DNA from: Certhia americana
Taxonomy: Eukaryota > Chordata > Aves > Passeriformes > Certhiidae
Assembly: GCA_018697195.1 (NCBI GenBank)
Contig: JAGMWU010000138.1
Span: forward strand, 36,001-100,000
DNA: 64,000 bases
Direction: 5' to 3'
Each line of letters opens with the position of its first letter. The first letter of the stretch is position 1. Below, piece by piece: positions 47,370 through 58,275 of the stretch. The position numbers were made by a program, and so were the translations under genes. The notes under the pieces are model-generated. The model saw only the letters and a program-made list of their open reading frames with translations. It did not search any database and was not told where the DNA came from.

Positions 47370-49170
47370 GAGCTAGGCTGTTGATCTTTTCTGATTTTGC
47401 TTTAAGTACTTGATCTTGTTTAATCTGAGTCTGTTCTTGTTCTTCTCTTTCCAACATTAGCTGATCAAACCTGTTCTTTTAGACATTTATTTTTTCTCAG
47501 GGCTTCTTTATGCAATACTAAAGCTGTCTGTAATTTCCTTTGGAGGCGCTCTCTGGATTTCTCTTCTGTTACAGCTCTTTGCTTTTGAGATTTGGAATCA
47601 TTTAGATTTGCAGGTTTTGCTAGTGGCTCTTCTACTGTTTTAATTTGTTTCTGGATTTCACATTCTGTTGCTTCTCTCAGTTTAGTTTTCTTAGAGTAAT
47701 CAGTTTCTGATAGTTGAAAAGTGGTGATTTTTCCTTCTAAATTCCCTTGAAGCGAATTACTTTCTGTTAACATCTCTGTTTCTTCCTGAAGTTTTGTATA
47801 ATCACTTTCTAGTTCTTTTAGCTCAGTGTCTTCACTTGGTACTGAGGTGATCGTGATTTCTGACACTTTCAAGGATACAACCTGAACCTTGTTTCTTGTT
47901 TTATGTTCTTGCTTGAGTTGCTCAAGGTGGGCTTTTTGTTCATCAAAATCTGTTGCCATTTTTATGTGCTCTTCACTTTCTTGCTTGAATTTTTTTTCAT
48001 ATCTTCTTTCATGACCAAAACCTCCCCCTGTAAAGCTTCTTTTTCTTTTTGTAATTGATTTATGGCATTAACATCATTGCTGGGATTCAGACACTCATTC
48101 CTGACTCCAGCACTTGATCTAGGCTCTTCTAAACTGGAATTTTTCAACAATTTTTCCTTCTTTTTAAGTTCAGACTTTATCTCTTCAAGAGTTGAGAGCA
48201 ACTGAGAACATTCCTCTTGCTCTTTTATCAAGCTCAGATTGCAGATGAGCAAGCATACAGTCCTTCTCTCCTAAAGATTTTACGTTTTGCTCACAAACAT
48301 TTTGTTTTTCAGCTATGACATCATTCAGTTCTGCAATATCGTGCTGAAGTTCCTCTAAATAGGATGCTCTTGAAGGTGAAGTTTTGGTCAAACCACTTAC
48401 CTTGGCATCTTTTTCTACAAGTTGTTTCAAATTTCCAAGATGAGACTCAAAATCATTACTTTGTCCTTCAATTAGTTTCACTTTGTCTGCTAACTCACTA
48501 ACTTGCTTCAACAGCTCCTCTGCTTTTTTCTGCTCTTCTTCTATTTCTTCCCGTCCACTCTTTTCTAATTTCCCAGCTTTTGGCATTAGATCACTTCTTA
48601 CTATCAATGCCACTTGAAGCTTCTTTTTTAGATTCTCTTTTTCCTTGCCCATTTTCTCAAGCTTGCACTTCATCTCCTCTTTTTCATTCATTAAATCTTT
48701 AAACTCAGCTTCTCTACCGCTTAGCATAACCTGGTTATGTTCCAGTTCTTTCTTACAATCTCCAAGTTCCTGCAATACTCGGTTTAGCTCTGCCACTGAA
48801 CTGTTATGAACAGCTTTAAGGTCTTGCAGTTTGACATTTAATGTATTCCTCTCTTAAGAAAAAAAAAATAAAATCAGCATTTCATTAGACAATGACTCCA
48901 TGACATGGGTTACAGAAGAGTCTTTTTCTTTCATTTGCTGGTTTAGATTAGAAATTAAATCCTTCTGCTGATTGACCTGGGACATTAAGTTTTTGATGAG
49001 GTGATCTTTTCCCCCCATTTCTTCAAGGAGACTTGCTACTTTTTTACCTTCAGCCTGCAGCTTTTCTTGACTAGTTATTAATCTTGTCTTGAAAAAATTC
49101 CACCTGCTTATTTTATTTCTGCTAAAGACTCTTCCCTTTCACTCTTGTTTGACTAATGTTAAGTAACCCC
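47370..49170 (-). pseudogene. Giantin (GOLGB1)-like coiled-coil cDNA inside a provirus
   Basis: About 600 codons of uninterrupted coiled coil on the minus strand, in at least four frame pieces (49140-48870, 48860-48230, 48252-47962, 47959-47465, then to about 47370). They run on without introns. Typical pieces are LQAEGKKVASLLEEM, NQQMKEKDSSVTHVMESL, VAELNRVLQELGDCKKELE, LKKKLQVALIVRSDL and LQRKLQTALVLHKEALRKNK. The repeated KLQ-AL--RKE motif and the order of segments resemble the middle of giantin (GOLGB1), a Golgi tether. Identity as GOLGB1 rather than another golgin is an inference. It lies after the gag start and before the 3' polypurine tract, in the direction of the LTRs, where gag, pol and env should be. 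Frameshifts, stops and a T-rich patch (48856-48870) show that it is not intact. Confidence 0.65.
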
Positions 49171-49384
49171 GCAGCTGTCTTGTTTCTCAGTGTTGGTGCG
49201 TCCCTGCTTCTTCCCATGTTTTAACAAAGAAGGCAGTTGGTGCATTCATTCTCACACCGTTTCATCCACACCAAACAAACAAAATGCACAGTGCCCGCTC
49301 CTCACATTTAATACCTTTTCTTTGTAATATACGCAGCAGGATGTCCAGTATGGACTCTTCTTCTGCCAGTATTTGAGCCCCCAT
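49171..49384 (-). pseudogene. gag matrix start of the host-gene-carrying provirus
   Basis: On the minus strand an ATG at 49384-49382 opens 40 codons (MGAQILAEEESILDILLRIL, then QRKGIKCEE) to a TGA at 49264-49262, followed in other frames by VKTWEEAG. The pattern resembles the N-terminal matrix domain of alpha/beta-type avian ERV Gag: an initiator MG, a leucine-rich helix and a KGI segment. Similarity ends near 49170, where the giantin-like coil starts. A splice donor CAG|GTGAGT lies just upstream at 49409-49401. Confidence 0.6.
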
Positions 49385-49400
49385 TCCTAAGCTTCTATCC

Positions 49401-49409
49401 ACTCACCTG
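49401..49409 (-). promoter_or_regulatory. Splice donor in proviral leader
   Basis: On the minus strand CCAG|GTGAGTGG is a near-perfect donor, 17 bases before the gag ATG. A donor in the leader near the gag start is the normal retroviral layout for making subgenomic mRNA. Confidence 0.55.
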
Positions 49410-49532
49410 GGGGTGGTGTATCTATCTATAAGTCATCTGGTGATGCAAGCTCTTGGTCTATCTGCTTTGTTCTTCAGGTCCTTGGTCCACCTGCTTTATG
49501 CTAGAGACTTTTCTCAGTCTGGCTCCTTTCTT

Positions 49533-51105
49533 TGTGGTAGGTTTATTTTTTGCTGTGAGATAGGATTAGGAGAAAAAGCAAAACATGTTTAAACTTGAAA
49601 GGGTATAAAGAAAACTTTATTAACAGAGTTAAAAGAAACATAATAAGAAAAATCGGAATAAAACCTTCAGAACACCTTTTCTCTCCCTCTCTANNNNNNN
49701 NNNNNNNNNNNNNNNNNNNNNNNNNNNNNNNNNNNNNNNNNNNNNNNNNNNNNNNNNNNNNNNNNNNNNNNNNNNNNNNNNNNNNNNNNNNNNTCCCTCT
49801 CTACAATATTCTTTTCTACTGACAACGTAGAGACAAAAACTTGGGGCTTTTAGTCAGTTTACTACCTCTGAAATAGTTTCTTCAGTTCACTTAGGGAGAA
49901 GAGTTTTTCTTGCCATACTATGGAGATTTCTTTACAAGAAAATAGTTCTCTTGTGGTTTTAATGTCACAAAGGAAATCTGCCATCCGGGATATAAAAAAA
50001 TCTGTTTGCAGTGTGAAAGTCCTTCCTATGTCTTGCAGTTTTTCTCACAGCTGCTTTCACGGGCCATTTCAATTTACTGGGGTGCTATTTTAAGAATGAG
50101 GTGTTCTAATATAGAGCATAAGTTCATCTCTGGGACTAGAGGTCTTCCACTAGTGTCCCCAGGGCAGAGTTTCTCATTTCTTTATGCTCAAGTTTCTCAC
50201 TAGATCCACATCAACATCGATCTGCTTCAACTCCTGGTGCCTCGGCCCACAACTCTACTAGAAGGCTACATTCCCCCAATGCATCTCTATGAGTCACAAG
50301 GAAATAAAACCAAAGTCAAATATATCTTTACCATACCTTTACAGGATTTTAAGTCAAGCTTAAAACATCTCTTCAATCCCTTCTATCTAGAATTAACTCT
50401 TTCTTTACTGACCTCTGAGTCCCATGTTATTATCTCTATGTAATCACCTTTTTTTTTCTCCTTTTCCTAATTTAGGAAAGAAATAGTATTTGTCAAGTCA
50501 TTTGTTCTCAAGCTTTACCAGTAATTGAAACAGTTCTATAAAGTTTTGCAATGCTGAAAAGCCGATCTGGTCCAAGCTCTGCATCGGGAACATGGATCGT
50601 CGTGCTTCCCTGCTGGCCACATGGTTCCTACCAGCACTGTGAATGTCAGCCCGACTCTGCTGGAGTGATGAAAGCAGGGAAAAAATCCTGCTCCCGGTGC
50701 TAACACAGTCTCTGCCTGGCACAGTCCAGCAAGCTCCGTTAAGAAAGAGCTTGTCTTTGCTGGCAAAGAGCCCCAGCCATCCGCCAAGATAGGGCCTGGT
50801 GAGCTCCTTGCTGAAGGGCCTGACAGCCCCTCAGTGAGGGATTCGGCAGCCTGCTCACCACCCCTCCAGAGACAGAAAAATCTCATCCAGGCCGTGGGAG
50901 CCAGCTCGGACCCAGCCGTGCGGGTTGAGCCGGGACTGACCCGGACCCAGCCTGCCACCACCTTCCAGGCTGGGAACAAAGAGAACTATTCCTGGTTTTT
51001 TTTTCGTCTTAAGATGTGTAGTTACAAAAGGCGTATCCACTCTTTTCATTGGCTTAGTCAGGTGTCAGTATTAAAAAATTGTCCAATTAGAGCCAATCCA
51101 GGACA
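49533..51105 (-). mobile_element. ERVL-type LTR nested in the proviral leader (contains N gap)
   Basis: Minus-strand LTR starting TGTCCTGGATTGGC (51105 downward) and ending CTACCACA (49533). The first part (51105-50980) is the reverse complement of the 26382 and 56919 LTR starts (GACACC, CCAATGAAAAG, GTGGATAC). The end has TTAATAAAGTTTTC, again shared. Flanks TTCTT (49528-49532) and TTTTT (51106-51110) may be a 5-bp duplication with one change. Length is 1573 bp including 100 N. Confidence 0.75.
49694..49793. other. Assembly gap (100 N)
   Basis: Exactly 100 unknown bases. The ten bases TCCCTCTCTA stand on both sides (49684-49693 and 49794-49803), so the two contigs probably overlap and little or nothing is missing. 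Confidence 0.95.
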
Positions 51106-51141
51106 TTTTTACAGGCACTCTTTGGCTTCATTCTGTAGGTT

Positions 51142-51174
51142 CTCTCTTTCTTTCTTTCTTTCTTTCTTTCTTTG
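51142..51174. repeat. (CTTT)n microsatellite
   Basis: About eight CTTT units in the proviral leader between the nested LTR and the primer binding site. Confidence 0.85.
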
Positions 51175-51311
51175 TTCTACGGGCACTCTCTGCCTGCCTC
51201 TATTCTGCAGGCTCTCTTCTCTTGGCTCTGCTCTATGGGCACTCTGCTCTGTTCTTCAGGCTCCCTCTCTGCCTGGAGTTATTCTTCATCTCATTGGCAT
51301 CTCATCTTCTC

Positions 51312-51329
51312 ATCACATTGGGGTCACCA
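51312..51329 (-). promoter_or_regulatory. Primer binding site, tRNA-Trp type
   Basis: The minus strand reads TGGTGACCCCAATGTGAT two bases after the LTR end. It differs at two of 18 positions from the tRNA-Trp site of avian alpharetroviruses (TGGTGACCCCGACGTGAT). This fixes the orientation and the 5' LTR, and suggests an alpharetrovirus-related parent. Confidence 0.88.
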
Positions 51330-51331
51330 GA

Positions 51332-51591
51332 TGAGGGAGAACATAGAACCAACCTCAGGAATGGTTCCAAGCACCACTGACTTTTTGTTCTTCTGAACAG
51401 CCTTTTATACTATTCCTCCTTCATGCATTACACCTGTGACTCCTTCACCCTTCTGTGATTGGTTCATACCCTTCAGCATTCTAGGTCTCATTACCTTTAA
51501 CACGCTTCACCTGCCTTACACAGATGTAGCCCATTAGGGATGAGGCTTGGCCACCACCCCATTCCCAATCACCACAAACTGTGTGCCTACA
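51332..51591 (-). mobile_element. 5' LTR of the host-gene-carrying provirus
   Basis: 260-bp LTR, minus strand from TGTAGGCACACAG (51591) to CTCCCTCA (51332), with a TATA box (TATAAAAGG) near 51410. It pairs with 45859-46561. The next bases on the plus strand (51592 on) resume ERVL pol, so the provirus boundary is firm even though the target duplication (CCACTC against CTGTCT region) has decayed. Confidence 0.88.
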
Positions 51592-51631
51592 CTGTCTATC
51601 ATGTGTGATGGAAAACAGTTTCAAGTAGGGT
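51592..51631 (+). pseudogene. ERVL pol sliver
   Basis: Forty bases (TATCATGTG... TTTCAAGTAGGG) that look like the ERVL RT sequence expected right after the break at 45858. They are trapped between the provirus and the next LTR. Confidence 0.5.
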
Positions 51632-52784
51632 TGTCTTGGTTTAAAAGACAGGTGTCTGCTAAGGAAGGTGGGAACCTCCCTTGGAATGGAAAATATGACC
51701 CACTTCCCTCCAAATTATTATAACTTTGAAATTATGGGGCTTTCAGACAAAGATATGGGAAAAGGAATAGCATTTCTGTACTAGGATATATTACTATACC
51801 AAGGCAAACAAACAACAGCAGCAGCAACAACAACAAACAAAAACCCCATAAAGCTAGTCATCCTTCTCTTGGCCATCAAGCCTTTTCCCCATTGGTGTAG
51901 TTATGGTCACAGCTGGCAGGGGTGCTGTTGGCTCCTGGCCAGGCAGGGCCAGTGCAATGATTCCCCTGTGGCTGCAGAGGGTGCTGTGGTGTGAGCACAG
52001 TGGTCTCTTTCTACATGGTTAATGGCAGCTCAGACAGCGGGAGAGAGAGAAAAGGGGCTCCCTTTGCAAACTCATGGGGAGCAGCTGGTCTCAGTGTCAC
52101 TCTGGGTGGCGAAATGGACTATAGCAGGAACCTCAGAGCAGTAGGCTGAAGCAACAGAGGTGAGCACACCTGGGGTGGCAAACAAAGCATAGCAAAAACC
52201 TGAAACAGTGGCAGAAAGCAGTGGGGTGGGGCAGTGGCAGCTGGGTTCCCACAAGCAGCTGCTGCAAACAGCCAGAAGATGCTGCCTCTGGAGAGAGGGA
52301 GGGGGGCAGAGTCCCCAGTTTGCCCTAAGGCACATGAGCAGATGGTGAAGGTCCCTCTCAGTGAGGTCCGGTGTTGAAAAGGCCTAGTTCAATGACTGCT
52401 CTTGTGAGTAAAGGCTCACACACAGTAAGGAGAAGCAGTGAAGGATGTAACTGCAGTAGTAGCAAATCCTCTGGGCAGGAAGTCTGGCACCAAAACCGCA
52501 AGCCATCCCCCTTCAGATCTTGAGAGTGAGAGAGCAGGAGGAGGCTGAGCCCAACCCCTGACCCCCAGCCTAGTCTAGCAGTATCTCTGCACTTCGCAAG
52601 AGAAAACCTCCCCAGCTACCAAGCTCACTTCCCAGTTAAGAGACTGCAACCAACTGCACCCCCTCCCCTTCCAGACACATCTTTTGTCTCTTAAGTATCA
52701 TTGTTCTCATCTCTTAGGCATCAAGTGGGAGAAAAATTCCCTGAGAGAAAGGATTTTTTCCTTTTTTTTTTTTTCCTAACCTCA
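51632..52784 (-). mobile_element. Solo LTR, TGTCTTGGTTT family (copy 4)
   Basis: Starts TGTCTTGGTTTAAAAGACAG with the family blocks CCTCCCTTGGAATGGA and AATTATTATAACTTTGAAAT. The end (CCTAACCTCA) is set where ERVL pol resumes. The middle is longer than in copy 2 and includes a CAGCAGCAGCAACAACAAC stretch (about 51815). No clean duplication was found. Confidence 0.7.
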
Positions 52785-53344
52785 AACGGGGGTCCTGAAC
52801 GGGAACAAGCTTTTGAACAAATTAAATAGGAGATTGTTCATGTGGTAGCCCTTGGGCCAGTCAGGAGAGGACAGGATGTGAAAAATGTGTTCTACACCAC
52901 AGCCGAGGAGAATGGTCCTTTCTGGAGCCTCTAGCAAAAAGTACCTGGGGAGACCCCAAGGACAACCCCTGGGATTCTGGAATCAGGGATACAGAGGATC
53001 CAAGGCCTTTTACACCCCAACTGAAAAAGAGATACTGGCAGCTTATGAAGGAGTTCAAGCTGCTTCAGAAGTGGTTGGCACTGAAGCACAGCTCCTCCTG
53101 GCACCCCAACTGCCAGTGCTGGGCTGGATGTTCAAAGGGAAAGTCTGTTCCACACATCGTGCCACTAATGTTACGTGGAGTAAGTGGATTGTGTTGATCA
53201 CACAGCAAGCTCAAAACCACAGTCACCCAGGGATCTTAGAAGTCATCACAAACTGGCCTGCAGGTGAGAATTTTGGACTAATTTCAGAGGAGGAAGAGGA
53301 AAAGGTAATGTGCTGACGAGGCCCCACCATATAGTCACCTACCA
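52785..53344 (+). pseudogene. ERVL pol: RT end and RNase H connection
   Basis: Resumes ERVL pol with EREQAFEQIK, VALGPVRRGQDV and VFYTTAEENGPFW, then, after frame changes, FYTPTEKEILAAYEGVQAAS, TEAQLLLAPQLPVLGWMFKG, NVTWSKWIVLITQQAQ and the EEEEEKV region. This is the RT-RNase H linker typical of ERVL (class III, spuma-related). Stops occur near 52832 and 52933. It breaks off near 53344, where a CR1 begins. Confidence 0.88.
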
Positions 53345-55391
53345 GAAACTGTCAGGAAAGGTGGATGTGCTTCAAAACAGAGATCTTGAGGGCACAGGAG
53401 CAGACTGTCCCTGTGTGCTGAAAGATGAGTCAACGAGGCAAATGCCCAGCCTGGATGAGCAACAAGGTTTTGAAGGAACTCAGAAATAAAAAAAGGATGT
53501 ATCATCTTTGGAAAGAGGGTCAGGTCTCTCAGGAAGTATTTAAGGGGCCTGCTAGGGCATGTAGGAAAAAAAATTAAGGAGACCAAAGCTCAGTTTGAAC
53601 TTTAAATGGCAACTACTGTAAAGGATAATAAAAAATGTTTCTACAAATATATTAATGGTAAAAGGAAGGGTAAGACCAGCCTTTGTTCTTTATTGGATGA
53701 GGGAGGAAACTTAGTAACTGTAGATGAGGAGAAGGTGGAGGTGCTTAAAGCCTTCTTTGCCTCAGTCTTTAGTGGGAAGACAGCTTGTCCTCAGGACAGC
53801 TGTCATCCTGGGCTGGTAGATGGTGTCAGGGAGCAGAACGGTCCCCCTGTTATCCAGGAGGAGGCAGTCAGAGAACTGCTAAGATGTTTGGATATTCATA
53901 AATCTTTGGGACCAGATGGGATCCATCCCAGGGTGATGAGGGAGCTGGCAGATGAGCTTGCAAAGCTGGTCTCCATCATTTACCAACAGTCCTGGCTCAC
54001 AGGTGAGGTTCCAGATGACTGGAAGTTGGCCAATGTGACACCCATTCACAAAAAGGGTGGGAAGGATGATCCTAGTAATTACAAGCCACAGCCTGACCTC
54101 AGTACCTGGTAAGGTTATGGAACAGTTTACACTAAGTACCATCATGCAGAATTTACAGGATGGCCAGGGTATCAGGCCCAGCCAGCATGGGTTTAGGAAG
54201 GGTAGGTCGTGTTTGACCAACCTGGTCTTCTTTTACGACCAGGTGACCTGCCTGGTGGATGCAGGAAAGGCTGTGGATGTTGTCTCTTTGGACTTCAGCA
54301 AAGCCTTTGACACTGTCTCCCACAGCAAACCCCTGGAGAAGCTGTCAGCCCACGGCTTGGACAGGAGCACTCTCAGCTGGATGGCTGGGCCCAGAGCGTG
54401 GTGGTGAACGGTGCTGCATCCAGCTGGTGGCCAGTCACCAGTGGTGTCCCTCAGGGGTCTGTGCTGGGGTCAGTTCTGTTCAATATTTTTATTGATGACA
54501 ATGGATGAGGGTATTGGGTCTTTCATTAGTAAATTTGCAGATGACACTAAGCTGGGAGCGTGTGTTGATCTGTTGGAAGGGAGAAGGGCTCTGCAGAGAG
54601 ACCTGGAACAGTTGGATGGATTGGCAGAGTCCAATAGGATGAGGTTTAATAAGTCCAAGTGTCATGTCCTGCATTTTGGCCACAATAACCCCCTGCAACA
54701 TTATAGTCTGGGGTCAGTGTGACTGGACAGTGCCCAGGCAGAAAGGGACCTGGGGGTGCTGGTTGACAGCTGGCTGAACATGAGCCAGCAGTGTGCCCTG
54801 GTGGCCAAGAAGGCCAATGGCATCCTGGCCTGTATCAGGACCAGGGAGATCATTCTTCCCCTGTACTCGGCACTGGTGAGGCCACACCTTGAGTACTTTG
54901 TCCAGTTCTGGGCTCCTCAGTTTGGGAAGGACATTGAGACGCTTGAGCGCATCCAGAGGAGGGCAACAAGGTTGGTGAGGGGCTTGGAACACAAGCCATA
55001 TGAGGAATGGCTGAGGGAGCTGGGGTTGTTTAGCCTGGAGAAAAGGAGACTCAGAGGCAACCTTATCACTCTCTACAACTTACTGAAAGGTGGTTGTAGT
55101 CAGGTGGGGGTTGGTCTCTTTCACCAAGAAGCAACTGACAGGACCAGAGGACACAGTCTCAAGCTGCATCAAGGGAAACATAGGCTGGATATTATGAAGA
55201 AGTTTTTCATGGAAAGAGTGATAAAGTACTGGAATGCTTTGCCTGGGGAGGTGGTGGAGTCACCATCCCTGGATGTATTTAAAAAAGGACTGGATGTGAC
55301 ACTTGGTGCCATGGTCTAGTTGAGGTGTTAGAGCATGGGTCGGACTCAATGATCTTGGAGGTCTCTTCCAACCTAGTGATTCTGTGATTCT
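53345..55391 (+). mobile_element. CR1 LINE, 5'-truncated, long copy (ORF2 RT and 3' end)
   Basis: Two kilobases of CR1 non-LTR retrotransposon. ORF2 reads through GKCPAWMSNKVLKELRNK, DNKKCFYKYI, the RT blocks [68 protein letters not shown] and FADDTKLG (catalytic Asp pair). It then runs to the C-terminal [18 protein letters not shown] and [17 protein letters not shown], with a stop at 55317-55319. Frameshifts near 54100, 54400 and 54490, and stops near 53603 and 54720, inactivate it. The 3' end has GATTCTGTGATTCT (55378-55391), the CR1 terminal repeat. It is much fresher than the neighbouring CR1. Confidence 0.93.
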
Positions 55392-56095
55392 CCTGGAGAC
55401 ACTGGCTGTTCATGGCTTGGCCAGTTGCACTGTTAGCTGGGTAGAAAACTGGCTGGATGGCTGAGCTCAGAGAGTGTTGGGGAACAGAGTTAAATTCAGC
55501 TAGAGGCCTTTCACTAGTGCTGTTCCCCAGGGCTCAGTGTTTAGGCCAGTCCTGTTTAATATCTTTATCCATGATTGGTTGAGAGGATTGTGTGCACCCT
55601 CAGTAATTCTGCAGATGACACTAAGTTGGTGTTGATCTGCTGGAGGGTCTAAAGGCTTTACAGAGGGATCAGGACAAGTTGCATCAATGGGCTGAGGCCA
55701 ATCATATGAAGTTCAGCATGGCAAAGCGCTGGGTCCTGCACTTGGGTCACACCAACCCCCTGCAACACTGCAAACTTGGGGCAGAGTGGCTGGAAGGCTG
55801 CCCAGCAAAAAAGGACCTGGAGGTGCTGGTTAACAGCCGGCTGAACAGAAGCCCAGGTGGCCAAGAAGGCAAATGGCATCCTGGCCTGTATCAGCAGCAG
55901 TGTGGCCAGCAGGACCAGGGCCCTGTACACCTTGAATCCTGTGTTGAATTTTTTGCCCCTCACTACAAGAAAGTGGAAGTGTTCAAAAGGCATGTGGATG
56001 TGGCACTTGGGGATGTTATGTTGGTGCTGGGTCAACAGTTGGACTTAATCTTGGAGAACTTTTCCAACGTTAATTATCCTGATTCTAAAAATGGT
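55392..56095 (+). mobile_element. Second, older CR1 LINE fragment
   Basis: Directly adjoining, same strand: LAVHGLASCTVSWVENWLDG, VPQGSVFRPVLFNIFIHD, later [11 protein letters not shown], and a 3' end reading TTGGAGAACTTTTCCAACGT before TGATTCTAAAA. It has several internal deletions. Because the RT part restarts right after the 3' end of the first CR1, the first probably inserted into or next to this one. Confidence 0.88.
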
Positions 56096-56913
56096 TACTA
56101 GAGTACATGCATTATATTATGAAACAGATTTAATGCTTCTAGCTTTATGATAACTAATAAGACAAAATTGTTTGAATTGTAATGTATATATAATTAATAT
56201 GAAGATATTATAATATATTGAATTTAACTTCAGTGTTTGTTTTGGTAATATGGAGTAACTAGAATAGGAATTTTCTGTACTTTGCCTCCTTATCTCTTTG
56301 TAAGGCTTCTTCTTATCTCTTTGTAAGGCTTAAACTTCTGTCACCTTGGTGTCTGCTGGGAGGATGGCTGGCTCTGTATTTCCAAAGCAGAGACCAGGAC
56401 TGTTTGGTTATTGTGTAGTCAGAGATTAGTGCAAATCTAAGGTGTTGCCTGCACTTCCAGTCTGCTTTCCCTTACTGTTCTTAAGCCTGTTTCTTAACCT
56501 TAAATTGTCTTCACCTAATTAAACCTGTCAGTGTGAAAATCTGAATTTCAAAATAAAGCATCTGTGATGCAGTGGAAAGATTTAGGTCTGCAAGCTCAGA
56601 AAACTGGATTTTTTATAGATTAGGTTTTTAAGTTAATGGAGTGCTCCAATCTGAGTTGTGATGCTACTCAGCATTCTCATGCTCCCATGTAGTGTGCGTT
56701 TGTTTTGTGGAAAGAATAGTTGTGTATGAGATGAACAATTCTTTCTATGCATGGATGGTACCAGAGTGAAGTCTTGATTGTGTAATTATAAGTGTTTTTA
56801 ACTCCTAATGGGTTTTAGTAGAAACAAAATCTCACTGCCTTCTTAGGTTGATTTCTCTATAATTCATTCCAGAAAAGAAAAATATAAATTTAATAAGTGG
56901 TGGCTACTGTGAA
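56096..56913 (+). other. UBAP2 large intron, unique part
   Basis: AT-rich intron. A short tandem (CTTATCTCTTTGTAAGGCTT twice, about 56290-56330) is the only structure seen. Confidence 0.55.
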
Positions 56914-56918
56914 CCTAG

Positions 56919-58270
56919 TGTCTTGGTTTAGTTCTGACTAGACAATTTTGTAATATTGACACCTAATTAAACCAATGAAAAGGGTGGATACACCTTTGTG
57001 AACACACACTTTCAGATGAGAAATCTGTCTCTTCTGGTTTCTGGTGGTGGGACAGGTAGGAGGTCCAGCCCCGCTTCTTCCCATGGCCGGGCTGGGCCAA
57101 GTTTCTCCTACCCTCCCCCGGCACCCCTGGCTGGACAAAAGAGAAAGAAAGGCAAGGGGGTGAAGGCTGGCTGGTCCAGTTCTCAGCTGATGAGATCTGC
57201 TGAGCCAGGAGTGCCCATGCCGCAGAGGGAGGGGCTGAGCCAGGCCTGTCAGCTGCCAGGCAGGGAAAGCCCTGGCATGTGACATCTGAAGCTTGACCAG
57301 GCTGGAAAAAAACATCCTAGCCTCTCTCTCTCAGCACAGCTGGAATTGAAGGCAGCAGCCAGGCCATGAGATCTTGGCATAGCTCCAGCACAGCTACTAT
57401 GCACCAAGTGACTGCCTTAACCTGACTGCTGCCCTGCTGTTAACTCTTTCCTAACCAGATGAAACTTCCAAAGCAGGAATTTTTCCCAGTGAGAGAAAGA
57501 AGAGACCAGATGAAATTTAGAAAGGCACAGTGTGAGATCTGATGTCAGAGAAAGTGAGAGAAGAATCCTAAATTGCAAGGAAGATTGAAGGAGTGGCCTG
57601 GTTAGGTTGGACTTCTGTTGTAAGGCTGTAGAGAATGGACTAAATACCCTGTAACATATGGAATGTTTTTAAGGGGATGCAAGGTTCTAGTCACAGTTGT
57701 GAGTTGATATAATTGTGGTCTACTGGAGAAACTGAACAGAGGAAGACCGAGAAAGTGAGAGATGACGCCCTCTGCCCATTGAGAGAAGATAGCCTCTGTT
57801 TCTTGAGATGAAGAGAACTCTTGTTTTATACTAGAAGAGGCATCCTTAAACTGTACCCTAATAAGCTGGATATGGCCCATGAGCTGCTGTGAAGGCTGTC
57901 TCATGGGAAGGGTCTTCACAATGGCACATTTCTTTCTCCGGGCAGGCCAGTTGTGAAGTGTGAGAGCAAGAGAACTGTTATCTTGTGGAAAATCTCTATA
58001 GTACTCAAGAGAGACTCCTTTCTCTTTGATGAATGAATTGAGAAATGATTATTTTAAGGATGATAACTGACTGAAAATCCCAAGTTTTGTCTTTTTATAT
58101 TAGAGTAAGAAAGTGAATAGTTGGTGAGGAAAAAGAGAAATATTTTGAAGGTTTTATTCTAATTCTTGTTTGTTCTTTTAGTATTAGTTAATAAAGTTTT
58201 ATTCCTTTTAAGTTTAGGCCTGCTTTCTCTTGATTGAGAAATTTCAAATTGGCAAATCTAAACTACAACA
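56919..58270 (+). mobile_element. ERVL-type solo LTR (1352 bp, TSD CCTAG)
   Basis: Starts TGTCTTGGTTTAGTTCTG, ends AAACTACAACA, and is flanked by CCTAG at 56914-56918 and 58271-58275. TTAATAAAGTTTTATTCC near 58190 gives plus orientation. It is the same family as 26382-27734 and, in reverse, 49533-51105. Confidence 0.9.
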
Positions 58271-58275
58271 CCTAG

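Noticed and set aside
50536..51334. Open frames of 147 (minus) and 166 (plus) codons
   Set aside because: They cross the nested LTR, its boundary and the proviral leader; no recognised domain.
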